Below, piece by piece: positions 41,782 to 49,901 of a stretch of DNA of 49,901 bases. Each line of letters opens with the position of its first letter. Position 1 is the stretch's first letter. The notes below the pieces were generated by a model, which saw only the letters and a list, made by a program, of their open reading frames with translations, was not told the origin of the DNA and made no database searches. The translations under genes were made by a program, and so were the position numbers. Location: contig PLLX01000118.1 of the NCBI GenBank assembly GCA_003141415.1, positions 1-49,901 of the forward strand. The letters run 5' to 3'. This DNA comes from Bacteroidales bacterium. GTDB taxonomy: Bacteria; Bacteroidota; Bacteroidia; Bacteroidales; VadinHA17.

Positions 41782-44157
41782 ATGATCTTTAGTAACATAA
41801 AGTATACTTTCAGAAATTTCAGGAAACAAAAGCTCTTTACTTTTGTCAACCTGGCTGGTCTGACCCTTGGAATAATCTCCACAACTCTTATTCTGATCTA
41901 TATAAGTTATGAGCTTAGCTATGACAGTTTTCATAAAAACTCCGACCGGATACTCAGAGTCTATAGTACGGCTACCATGGGAGGAGCAAATGTAGCATGG
42001 GTTCAGACTCCTACTCCACTGGCATCCTTTCTCCAAAATAAATTTTCTGACGTAAATAAAACGGTTAGGATAGCACGTAGCCCAAAAGCATTAGTGTCAG
42101 AAGGTGATAAAAACTTTTTTGACGATAAAATAATAATGGCCGATTCCTCGATATTTGATGTATTTACTTTCCCTCTTGTTGTTGGCAATCCGAATGAGGT
42201 ATTACAGCAACCCAATAGTGTTGTTTTAACTGAGTCAACAGCTGAAAAATACTTTGGAAAAAGCAATCCCATCGGAAAGATAATCCGCTATAATCGCAAA
42301 ACAGACCTGACTGTTACCGGAATTATGAAAAACATTCCCGGAAATACTCATCTTCAATTTGACATGGTTATTCCGATGTCTTCCGCAAAAACATTCATCG
42401 GGGATGATTTTCTGCAAAACAGGATGAATACAGTAGTTTTTACATATCTGCTTACAAATCCCGGCACTGATTTCGACAGATTTGAAAAAGCGGTAAGTGA
42501 GAGCACACGGGAATATTCAGGGGGTGATTTTGGTGATAATCAGCTTTATCATGTACAAACACTTACTTCTATTCATCTTCATTCTGATATGGGTGGAGAA
42601 TTTGGTACGAACGGTGATATTAAAAATGTATATATTCTAGGTACGATTGCTTTTCTTATTCTGGTTATTGCCTGCATCAATTATATAAATCTATCATTTT
42701 CTATAATTACCCGACGTTCAACGGAACTTGGTATAAGGAAGATAATGGGCGCCAGGAAAAAGCAGCTGATATTTCTTTACCTGCAGGATGCGTACATCCT
42801 GGCAGGAATAGCAGTAATCGTTTCTGCAGTAATTGTTCCGGATCTTCTTCCATGGTTTGGTGGACTGGTGGGAGTTAACCTTACAGAATATACTAAAATC
42901 AACAATTTAATTCCCGGTATAGTTTTATTGTTCCTGATAATTTCACTGATAACAGGACTTTCGTCCGGATGGATATCAACCAGGATCAATCCGATGGACA
43001 CCCTAAGGAAAACTTTGATCCATAGGAAAAAAAATATTGGAACACAAGGATTGCTTGTTCTTTTTCAATTTGGAGTCTCGATTGCCCTGATATCATCTAC
43101 GTTAATTGTATACCGACAAATGAGATTCATCCGGAATCTGAATCTCGGTTTCTCAAAAGAACAGCTGATGATTATTCCTCTTAACGACCAAAAAATTCTT
43201 TTAAAAATAAAATCCTTCAAACAGGATCTTCTGATTAATCCAAATATTCTCGCTGCAGGAGCTACTTCCGATTTGCCGGGAGAAATGAAATGGATAACTG
43301 ATATAAAATTTGACGGGAGCAGTGAACAGTCTCCAATAGTTATTACATACCTTGAAATTGACAAGGATTTTATCAAAACATTTGGAGTTCACCTGAGAGA
43401 GGGATATTTACCTGGTGATACGACTACTCCATATTCAGGAACTCAATATCTGCTGAATGAATCAGCAGTAAAAAAACTTGGGTGGGACAAGCCTTTAGGA
43501 AAAAGATTCTCATGTTACAATGGGAAAGAAGGGTTCGTAACCGGGATAATAGGAGATTTTCATTTCAAAACATTGCATAAAGAAATAGAACCTCTGTTTC
43601 TTTATATCAGAGAAGAGGAACCTAAATATCTTGCAGTTAAACTTAATACTCACGATATTACTGGTTCGGTTGCATTCATCAAACATCAATGGAATAACAT
43701 CGCTCCGGATAGTCCTTTTGAATACTTTTTCTATGATAGCTATTATGATCACCTCTATAAAAAAGAAGCATTATTCGGAAAGATTATTTTCATATTCTCA
43801 ATGATTGCTATTCTCATTGCGTGCATGGGACTATTTGGGCTTGCAGCTTTCTTTTCAGAAAGAAGGACTAAAGAGATAGGGATCAGGAAAGTTAATGGCG
43901 CCGTGGTTGCCGAAATACTAAAAATGCTTAACAGTGAATTTATTAAATGGGTAGTGATGTCTTTTATAATTGCAATGCCGGTCTCGTGGTATGCAATGCA
44001 TAAATGGTTACAAACTTTTGCATACAAAACAGAACTTAGCTGGTGGATATTTGCTCTGGCAGGCATAACTGCTCTGGGAATAGCATTACTTACAGTAAGC
44101 TGGCAGAGCTGGAGGGCGGCGACAAGGAACCCGGTGGAGGCGTTGAGGTATGAATAA
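41782..44157 (+). CDS. FtsX/MacB-type permease, array member 1
   Basis: 791 residues made of two MacB/FtsX-like modules. Module one has a helix at about 20-42, a periplasmic domain with ELSYDSFHKNSDRILRVY, and three helices (about 285-310, 335-360, 375-400) with TELGIRKIMGARKKQL. Module two has a helix near 425-445, a periplasmic domain (450-660) and three helices (about 670-695, 720-745, 755-780) with TKEIGIRKVNGAVVAEIL. It ends SWQSWRAATRNPVEALRYE. Such proteins are membrane halves of ABC systems with a separate ATPase, which is not seen here. It is the first gene of a tandem array opposite the NtrC-like regulator. Function in envelope stress or lipoprotein/antimicrobial export is plausible but unproved. 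Confidence 0.88.
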   Translation: MIFSNIKYTFRNFRKQKLFTFVNLAGLTLGIISTTLILIYISYELSYDSFHKNSDRILRVYSTATMGGANVAWVQTPTPLASFLQNKFSDVNKTVRIARSPKALVSEGDKNFFDDKIIMADSSIFDVFTFPLVVGNPNEVLQQPNSVVLTESTAEKYFGKSNPIGKIIRYNRKTDLTVTGIMKNIPGNTHLQFDMVIPMSSAKTFIGDDFLQNRMNTVVFTYLLTNPGTDFDRFEKAVSESTREYSGGDFGDNQLYHVQTLTSIHLHSDMGGEFGTNGDIKNVYILGTIAFLILVIACINYINLSFSIITRRSTELGIRKIMGARKKQLIFLYLQDAYILAGIAVIVSAVIVPDLLPWFGGLVGVNLTEYTKINNLIPGIVLLFLIISLITGLSSGWISTRINPMDTLRKTLIHRKKNIGTQGLLVLFQFGVSIALISSTLIVYRQMRFIRNLNLGFSKEQLMIIPLNDQKILLKIKSFKQDLLINPNILAAGATSDLPGEMKWITDIKFDGSSEQSPIVITYLEIDKDFIKTFGVHLREGYLPGDTTTPYSGTQYLLNESAVKKLGWDKPLGKRFSCYNGKEGFVTGIIGDFHFKTLHKEIEPLFLYIREEEPKYLAVKLNTHDITGSVAFIKHQWNNIAPDSPFEYFFYDSYYDHLYKKEALFGKIIFIFSMIAILIACMGLFGLAAFFSERRTKEIGIRKVNGAVVAEILKMLNSEFIKWVVMSFIIAMPVSWYAMHKWLQTFAYKTELSWWIFALAGITALGIALLTVSWQSWRAATRNPVEALRYE

Positions 44158-44160
44158 TTT

Positions 44161-44251
44161 ACCCTCTAAATCCCATGGATTTTACCCCCCATCCCCCCAA
44201 GGGGGGCTAAAAACCGGAGGATTTCAAAGTCCCCCTTGGGGATTTGGGGGT
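44161..44251 (+). repeat. Paired C5/G5 hairpin element, copy 4 (forward)
   Basis: A partial outer arm (ACCCTCTAAATCCCATGGA) precedes a full element with CCCCCCAAGGGGGGCT and AAAGTCCCCCTTGGGG then ATTTGGGGGT. It lies between array permeases 1 and 2 and may reduce read-through between them. Confidence 0.72.
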
Positions 44252-44329
44252 GGAAATACGGGAGATACGGAATCTGGCTAATAAAAGTCCGACTCTTACA
44301 TTTATGAATTAACAAAACAATAAAAAAAA

Positions 44330-46675
44330 ATGAAATATCTTTTTAAAACAATCATCAGGAATTTCAGACGGAAACCTATAACCAATCTTATCAATCTGAT
44401 TGGGTTAGCCATCAGTTTTACACTGGTTATTGTACTTTCCGTCTATTGTTACAGTGAACTTAACACCGATAAATTTCATATGAACGGAGAAAGAGTCTAT
44501 TTGTATGGATTAGAAGATCATTTCTACACGCCTGGCATCCTTAAGGAAAATATTGATATGAAAGTTCCAGGAGTAGAATCAACTGTAAGGATCGGAGGAA
44601 CCTGGGAGGCTCCTGTATTTCAGGCTGAAAACAAAGAACCATTAACATCAGATCTTATTTTTGCCGATGAAGATTTCTTTAAACTGTTTACTTATAAATT
44701 TATAGAAGGTAACCCCGGATCGGCTCTTAAAGATCCTATGAATGTGGTGATCACAAAAACGCTTTCGAACAAACTTTTCGGTGGAGATGAGGCTATGGGT
44801 AAAATTCTGAAACTTAATAATGATAAAAACCTTACTATCAGCGCAGTTATAGAAGAGCCGTCAGCTAATTCATGCCTTTCGTTCAGTGCAGTTACATCAA
44901 TCGCCACCAGGAAAATTGTTCAGGAGAACGGAGGGGAATATACGGAATGGGGATGGTGTGATTTCCAGACATTCCTGCTTCTGAAAAAAGGAGTTAATCC
45001 TCAGGAAACAGCTAAAGCTATTCAGTCTATTTTTCCGGCAGAAAGCCAAAAAGATTATTCGAATACAATACTGACTTCACTGAAAAAAATCTATTTTTCA
45101 AAGTTTTCAATTCTAGGAAGCAATTATCTTATAACCGGAGATAAAAGGAAAATCAGTATTCTGGTCCTTGTAGCAACACTGGTTCTATTGGTTGCCCTGA
45201 TCAATTTTATTAACATTTCTTCATCACAGTGGAAGGAAAGAATAAAGCAGACAGGCGTAATGAAGATTATCGGTGCAACAAGGTCTTCCGTATTGTATAA
45301 TACAATTGCCGAGTCATTCCTGTTTTTTTGGGCTGCTCTTATAATTGCTATCGAAATCGTTAATGCGGCTAGTTCATTTATTAGAAATTATACCGGAATT
45401 CACTACAATCAGAAATTAATCAATTCTCCAGGATTTTTACTTGTCTCCCTGACAATTATCATTGTATTAAGTGTTATTTTCAGTATTATTCCCGCCTTAA
45501 GGATCTCTTCCTCCAGGGCTGTTGATAATCTGAAGAACACACTAAGACCGGATACAACCAAAATCTCTATCAGAGGTGTTCTTGTAACCCTACAGTTTAC
45601 AATTGCCATTGTGCTTATTTCATTTACCGTCATGGTACAGAAACAAGTCAGATTCGGAAGCAACAATCTTGGATTTGACCAGAGTAATATTATAAGCATT
45701 AAGCTGACTGACCAGCTTAACCAGAAAAAAGAAGTCCTTAAGAATATTCTTGATCAAAACTCTCTTATAAAAAAGATTTCATTTTCTCAATTTTATCCTG
45801 GTAATACTACTCAATACAGGGAAACCGAGTTAACACTGAATGGAGAAAAAAAACAAATCAGTTTCGACCTTTTCAGTGCAGATGCAGTATTCTTTGAAAT
45901 ATTAGGCCTGCAACTGGTATCAGGGCGTCTGTATGCCGATAATCTTTCCTCTGATAAAAAGAAAATTGTTGTGAATGAGACATTCCTCCACGAAAATAAG
46001 ATAACCAATCCATTGGGAGGGACAATGATTATGGGTGCCTCTTACGAAATTATCGGAGTTATAAAAGATTTTCATTACAAGCCTGTTAATCTGCCAATTA
46101 CTTCTCTTGCAATAAGAAATGAGTCTAATCCGTCATATTGTCTCGTAAATATTCAGACAAATGATTTTAAAAGTCTATCTGCAACGATTGAAAATATTAA
46201 GAAAGCCGCTTCTGACCTATCACCATCTTTCCCGGTAGAGGTTAGTTTTTTTGATGAGGCAATCCAGAATATGTACCAGTCTGAAATCAGGTTCCGCCGG
46301 ACATTCTCCTTATTAGCCGGCTGTGCAATAGTAATTTGTTGTCTGGGCATCCTGGCAATGTCAATTTTTGCCTCTCAGCGTCGTGTTAAGGAAATAGGAA
46401 TACGTAAAGTAAATGGAGCAAAAATCTATGAAATACTGTTGATGTTGAATAAAGACTTTGTAAAATGGGTCGGAATTGCTTTTGTTATTGCCTGCCCTGT
46501 TGACTGGTATGTAATGCATAAATGGTTGCAAAACTTTGCTTATAGAACGGAATTAAGCTGGTGGATATTTGGTTCGGCTGGAATTATTGCGCTTGGTATT
46601 GCCTTATTGACAGTGAGCTGGCAGAGCTGGCGGGCAGCAACTAGAAACCCGGTAGAGGCCTTAAGATATGAATAA
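44330..46675 (+). CDS. FtsX/MacB-type permease, array member 2
   Basis: 781 residues with the same two-module layout as member 1: N-terminal helix (about 18-40), periplasmic domain, three helices, second periplasmic domain and three C-terminal helices. The central motif is more divergent (RIKQTGVMKIIGATRSSV), whereas the C-terminal 60 residues (from MHKWLQNFAYRTELSWWIF onward) are nearly identical to member 1, again ending NPVEALRYE. Periplasmic parts are only loosely similar, which suggests different partners. It starts after an A-rich leader (TAAAAAAAAATG). The ATPase is not visible. It could be transcribed with member 1 or from its own weak TACATTTA element 25 nt upstream. Confidence 0.87.
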   Translation: MKYLFKTIIRNFRRKPITNLINLIGLAISFTLVIVLSVYCYSELNTDKFHMNGERVYLYGLEDHFYTPGILKENIDMKVPGVESTVRIGGTWEAPVFQAENKEPLTSDLIFADEDFFKLFTYKFIEGNPGSALKDPMNVVITKTLSNKLFGGDEAMGKILKLNNDKNLTISAVIEEPSANSCLSFSAVTSIATRKIVQENGGEYTEWGWCDFQTFLLLKKGVNPQETAKAIQSIFPAESQKDYSNTILTSLKKIYFSKFSILGSNYLITGDKRKISILVLVATLVLLVALINFINISSSQWKERIKQTGVMKIIGATRSSVLYNTIAESFLFFWAALIIAIEIVNAASSFIRNYTGIHYNQKLINSPGFLLVSLTIIIVLSVIFSIIPALRISSSRAVDNLKNTLRPDTTKISIRGVLVTLQFTIAIVLISFTVMVQKQVRFGSNNLGFDQSNIISIKLTDQLNQKKEVLKNILDQNSLIKKISFSQFYPGNTTQYRETELTLNGEKKQISFDLFSADAVFFEILGLQLVSGRLYADNLSSDKKKIVVNETFLHENKITNPLGGTMIMGASYEIIGVIKDFHYKPVNLPITSLAIRNESNPSYCLVNIQTNDFKSLSATIENIKKAASDLSPSFPVEVSFFDEAIQNMYQSEIRFRRTFSLLAGCAIVICCLGILAMSIFASQRRVKEIGIRKVNGAKIYEILLMLNKDFVKWVGIAFVIACPVDWYVMHKWLQNFAYRTELSWWIFGSAGIIALGIALLTVSWQSWRAATRNPVEALRYE

Positions 46676-46678
46676 TCT

Positions 46679-46759
46679 ACCCCCTAAATCCCCCATATGG
46701 AGGACTTAATAATTCACTAGCCCCCCATTCCGAGCCTGTCGAGGAAGGGGGGGTGGGTG
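46679..46759 (-). repeat. Paired C5/G5 hairpin element, copy 5 (reverse)
   Basis: The left arm reads ACCCCCTAAATCCCCCATAT then GGAGGACTT; the right arm begins AGCCCCCCATTCC and ends GGAAGGGGGGGTGGGT, with CGAGCCTGTCGAG inserted in its loop. It starts 3 bp after the stop of array member 2. Confidence 0.68.
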
Positions 46760-46839
46760 TAGAAAAAATGAAAAGGAGAAAGGGAAAAAGGGAGAAAATA
46801 TTGAGGTTTGAATAAAATTGAATCTAATAATAAAATTAT

Positions 46840-49233
46840 ATGAACTTTAACAGTTTAAAAGTAGCGGTAAGATATTTCAGAGCAGCGGACCGTTATTCAA
46901 TCTTAAATATAGTTGGACTGACTATCGGAATCTCACTTTTTGTTCTTATGGTCATGCTGTTACATTATGAACTTTCATATGATGCGTTTCATCCTAACAA
47001 AAAAAAGATTTTACAGGTTTGTGAACATGATCTTAAATCGGGGAAATATCTGGCCTATTCAGCTATCCCGCTGCCTCTTACCCTGAAAAACGATTTTCCT
47101 GAGGTAAAGTATGTAACAGGTATCTGGCATATCCTTTATGAAAACAATAAATTAAAATTTAAGAATGCCGAATATTCAGGTTTTAACGGAGCTTCAGTGG
47201 AACCAGATATTTTTAACATCTTCAATTACAAAATAATTCTTGGTGATATTCACACTGTACTTAATGATCCCGATAAAATTGCCATATCAAAATCGTTTGC
47301 TTTAAAAATCTTTGGTAATGAAAATCCGATAGGCGAAGTCATTTCATACCGCAACTTTAATTTTACTATTTCTCATGTTTTCAGAGACCTGCCTCTAAAT
47401 TCATCTGTACATTTTGATGTTTTATTCTCAGATAAAATAAGGGAGAAAATTAATCCCGACTTTAAAGTTGCCTGGTGGAACGGAGGTATGCTAACTTATG
47501 CAATACTGCAGAAAGGATATTCAGAAGACGATTTTAACAGGCACCTTAAAGAGATTCCTTCAAGGTATTATCCGGATTTTTTAAAAGGACGAAGTACTTA
47601 TTTTACCGCTCCTTTTTATAAGTCGCATTTTAATACCTCCTTAATAGGGCAACCTGCTGTATCCTATATATATATAATTCTTCTGGGCTGCATATCGTTC
47701 ATTATTCTTCTTATTGCCTGTGTTAATTATATAAACCTTTCCCTGGCGCGTGCTTTCAAAATGAATATAGATGCTGGTATCCGACGTATAGTTGGCGCCA
47801 GTTCACGACATATTATTTCTCTTCAGATCTGGTTATCACTACTAAATGTTTTTGTGGCGTTACTTCTGGCCATGCCTATGAGCAGTATATGTTTGCCACT
47901 ATTTGAGAAATTAGCCGAAAGATCCTTGGCAGGCCAGGAAAATAATATTTTTGTATGGATGTTTACAATTGGTATTTCTCTTATTGTGGCAATTATTTCA
48001 GGAGTTATCCCTGGAGTTAGTTTTTCAAAAGTTATTCCGGCAAGAATAATCAAGAGCAAAAACTCATTTATAAGAATTAACAAAAGTGTTCATAACGCGC
48101 TGCTCATTTTTCAGTTTTCACTTGCTATCATTCTTATTATCGTACAATTTTTCATTGTTAGACAGATTTCATTTATGAAAAATGCCAATCTGGGATTTAA
48201 TAATGATAATCTGCTGGCTATTGATTTAAGGAATTCCCAAATGAACGAAGGTGAAAAATTCAACAAAGCTAAGATCTTCAATAGCGAGTTGGTAAAACAA
48301 GGTGCAAGTTATGGTTTATCAAACGGAAGTATAACAGAGGATATACCTGGATATTACTTTGAAAATTCATTTACAGTTAACCCAATAGATGCACCTGTTG
48401 ATGAATGTCTTGTAGTATCCACTGCAGTGGATGAAAATTTCACAAATGTTTTTGGTGTAAATGTTGTTGCCGGGCGATTCTTTTCTGATCAATATAGTAC
48501 AGATAAGGAATCGTTTATAATAAACGAAACTGCCATGAAACAAATCGGATGGAAAAACATTGATGGCAAATTTTTAAAGCTTTCATTCGAAGATTCAAAA
48601 TACCCGGTTATAGGGGTGATGAAAGATATTCATCCGACTACTCTTAAAGAACCTATTCCACCAATGATATACCGCTTCGGACTTCAAAATAACTTCCCGG
48701 CCTTTTTAACTTTCAGGATAGAACCACAATATAAAAATCAAGCTATTGCACTAATGAAGAATACTTGGGAGGCAATATTTCCTGAGACACCGTTTAGTTT
48801 CCTGGATGTCAGGGAAACCTATTACAAAAACTATGCTGAAGAGCAACGCTTGTCAAAAATTATCGGGATTTTTGCTTTATTGGCCATTTCACTCTCACTC
48901 CTTGGTCTGTTCGGGTTAATAGCTTTCTATTTTGAAAGAAGAATTAAAGAAATCGGTATCCGGAAAATAAACGGCGCAAAAGTAACCGAAATACTTACCA
49001 TGCTAAATAAAGACTTTATCAGATGGATAGCTTTAGCTTTTCTTATTGCCTGCCCCATTGCCTGGTACGCCATGGTTAAGTGGCTCGAAAGCTTTGCATA
49101 TAAAACCGATCTGAACTTGTGGATATTTGTTCTGGCAGGTTTGATGGTCGCAGGTATAGCTATGTTGACAATCAGCTGGCAAAGCCTGAGGGCAGCGACT
49201 AGAAACCCGGTGGAGGCGTTGAGGTATGAATGA
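46840..49233 (+). CDS. FtsX/MacB-type permease, array member 3
   Basis: 797 residues, same two-module topology. The N-terminal helix (about 22-42) is followed by HYELSYDAFHPNKKKIL, the counterpart of ELSYDSFHKNSDRIL in member 1. The first FtsX motif is altered (NIDAGIRRIVGASSRHI); the second is canonical (IKEIGIRKINGAKVTEIL). The C-terminus SWQSLRAATRNPVEALRYE matches its neighbours. As with the other members there is no ATPase domain and no catalytic motif. It lies 164 bp after member 2, across a hairpin element, and 48 bp before member 4. Substrate is unknown. Confidence 0.87.
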   Translation: MNFNSLKVAVRYFRAADRYSILNIVGLTIGISLFVLMVMLLHYELSYDAFHPNKKKILQVCEHDLKSGKYLAYSAIPLPLTLKNDFPEVKYVTGIWHILYENNKLKFKNAEYSGFNGASVEPDIFNIFNYKIILGDIHTVLNDPDKIAISKSFALKIFGNENPIGEVISYRNFNFTISHVFRDLPLNSSVHFDVLFSDKIREKINPDFKVAWWNGGMLTYAILQKGYSEDDFNRHLKEIPSRYYPDFLKGRSTYFTAPFYKSHFNTSLIGQPAVSYIYIILLGCISFIILLIACVNYINLSLARAFKMNIDAGIRRIVGASSRHIISLQIWLSLLNVFVALLLAMPMSSICLPLFEKLAERSLAGQENNIFVWMFTIGISLIVAIISGVIPGVSFSKVIPARIIKSKNSFIRINKSVHNALLIFQFSLAIILIIVQFFIVRQISFMKNANLGFNNDNLLAIDLRNSQMNEGEKFNKAKIFNSELVKQGASYGLSNGSITEDIPGYYFENSFTVNPIDAPVDECLVVSTAVDENFTNVFGVNVVAGRFFSDQYSTDKESFIINETAMKQIGWKNIDGKFLKLSFEDSKYPVIGVMKDIHPTTLKEPIPPMIYRFGLQNNFPAFLTFRIEPQYKNQAIALMKNTWEAIFPETPFSFLDVRETYYKNYAEEQRLSKIIGIFALLAISLSLLGLFGLIAFYFERRIKEIGIRKINGAKVTEILTMLNKDFIRWIALAFLIACPIAWYAMVKWLESFAYKTDLNLWIFVLAGLMVAGIAMLTISWQSLRAATRNPVEALRYE

Positions 49234-49281
49234 ATCGATTAACCATGAACATCAAACAGCTGGTAATTAATATATAACCTG

Positions 49282-49901
49282 ATGAAAATCTTTAAGCAGC
49301 AAATAAAGCTACTTTTGAGACAAAAATTTTCTACTTTCGTTAATATTATTGGTCTGTCAATAGGTTTCGCCAGTTGTATTATTATAGGTTTATACATCAA
49401 AAACGAACTCAGTTACGATAATTTTCATAAGAAAAAAGATCATATCTTTCGCCTTCTGTCTTATAATCCTGAAAATGGGCAATTTAGTTCAAGCGTAACT
49501 TACAGGTTAGGGCCTGATTGCGCAGAGTACATTAACGGAGTTGAGAAGTCAGCAAGATTATATAATCTTTGGAAACCGAATACCATTTCTTATAACAACA
49601 AAACTTTCAATGAGAATGAACTGTTTTATACTGATCCGTCTATTGTTGATATTTTCAGTTTCAACTTTATTGAAGGAGATAAAACCAGCGCCTTAAACTT
49701 TCCTGGCACAGTAATAATCACTAAATCAGTTTCAGAAAAATATTTTGGAAAAGAAAATCCATTAGGTAAAATAATTGTCCTTGACAATAATTCTCACCTT
49801 ACAATAACTGGTGTTGTCCAGGACTTTCCTGTAAATTCACACTTTCATTTTAGTTTTTTGGTTTATGAACCTAAGCGTCTGGAAAATTGGGGAGATTGGG
49901 T
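49282..49901 (+). CDS. FtsX/MacB-type permease, array member 4 (N-terminal part)
   Basis: From the ATG at 49282 the frame stays open for 206 codons to the window end, so the gene is cut by the edge. The N-terminus has a membrane helix (about 18-40, STFVNIIGLSIGFASCIIIG) followed by NELSYDNFHKKKDHIFRLL, then a periplasmic MacB-type domain with ITKSVSEKYFGKENPLGKII and TITGVVQDFPVNSHFHF. All of these have direct counterparts in array member 1 (TESTAEKYFGKSNPIGKII, TVTGIMKNIPGNTHLQF). It is therefore the fourth tandem paralogue, and the array continues beyond the window. The C-terminal module cannot be checked. Confidence 0.88.
   Translation, partial: MKIFKQQIKLLLRQKFSTFVNIIGLSIGFASCIIIGLYIKNELSYDNFHKKKDHIFRLLSYNPENGQFSSSVTYRLGPDCAEYINGVEKSARLYNLWKPNTISYNNKTFNENELFYTDPSIVDIFSFNFIEGDKTSALNFPGTVIITKSVSEKYFGKENPLGKIIVLDNNSHLTITGVVQDFPVNSHFHFSFLVYEPKRLENWGDW

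Overview
The window looks like chromosomal DNA of a Bacteroidota bacterium, probably a Bacteroidales/Marinilabiliales-type lineage; species cannot be told from the sequence. The reasons are an AT-rich genome with A-rich leaders rather than Shine-Dalgarno sites, TAnnTTTG-type -7 promoter elements, a type IX secretion (T9SS) cargo of the gliding C-terminal-domain class next to a PorP/SprF-like protein, a propeller-SpoIIE sensor, DUF4783, a Bacteroidota-type P-II protein, and several MacB/FtsX-type permeases. No tRNA, rRNA, CRISPR array, transposase or phage gene was seen.

Layout. 1-3.1 kb (minus): the start of a TolC-like outer-membrane protein, a MacB-like permease and a HlyD-like adaptor, a tripartite efflux set with no ATPase in view. 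3.3-8.4 kb: glmM (minus) diverging from rluB-type pseudouridine synthase, era and der (plus), then a small lipoprotein. 8.4-18.7 kb (minus): a tight five-gene operon: giant T9SS type-B cargo, PorP/SprF-like partner, PD40/PKD protein, an unrecognised 337-codon-class secreted protein, and a propeller/SpoIIE-phosphatase membrane sensor. 18.9-23.1 kb (minus): rlmH and a very large polytopic histidine kinase. 23.4-25.6 kb (plus): DUF4783, nadC and yihY with overlapping ends. 25.6-30.2 kb (minus): a nitrogen cassette of NifA-like activator, P-II protein, ammonium transporter and an apparently truncated outer-membrane barrel; a good sigma-54 promoter lies in front of the P-II gene. 30.5-37.3 kb: a lipoprotein with a damaged zinc-peptidase motif, valS, a class I aminotransferase and a NamZ-like muramidase. 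37.5-41.5 kb: a LolC/E-like permease convergent with an NtrY/NtrC-like pair. 41.8 kb to the end (plus): a tandem array of at least four paralogous ~790-residue FtsX-type permeases, the last cut by the window edge.

How it fits together. Two sigma-54 circuits are suggested: NifA-like activator to glnK-amt, and the NtrC-like regulator to the permease array, where two near-identical 15-bp dyads sit 23 bp apart between regulator and first permease. The T9SS operon joins a cargo, its probable outer-membrane partner and a sensor phosphatase. Gaps are populated by two families of intergenic inverted-repeat elements: five copies of a paired C5/G5 hairpin element (all after 31.7 kb) and two copies of a ~107-bp element with TTAACCGCAAAG-like ends.
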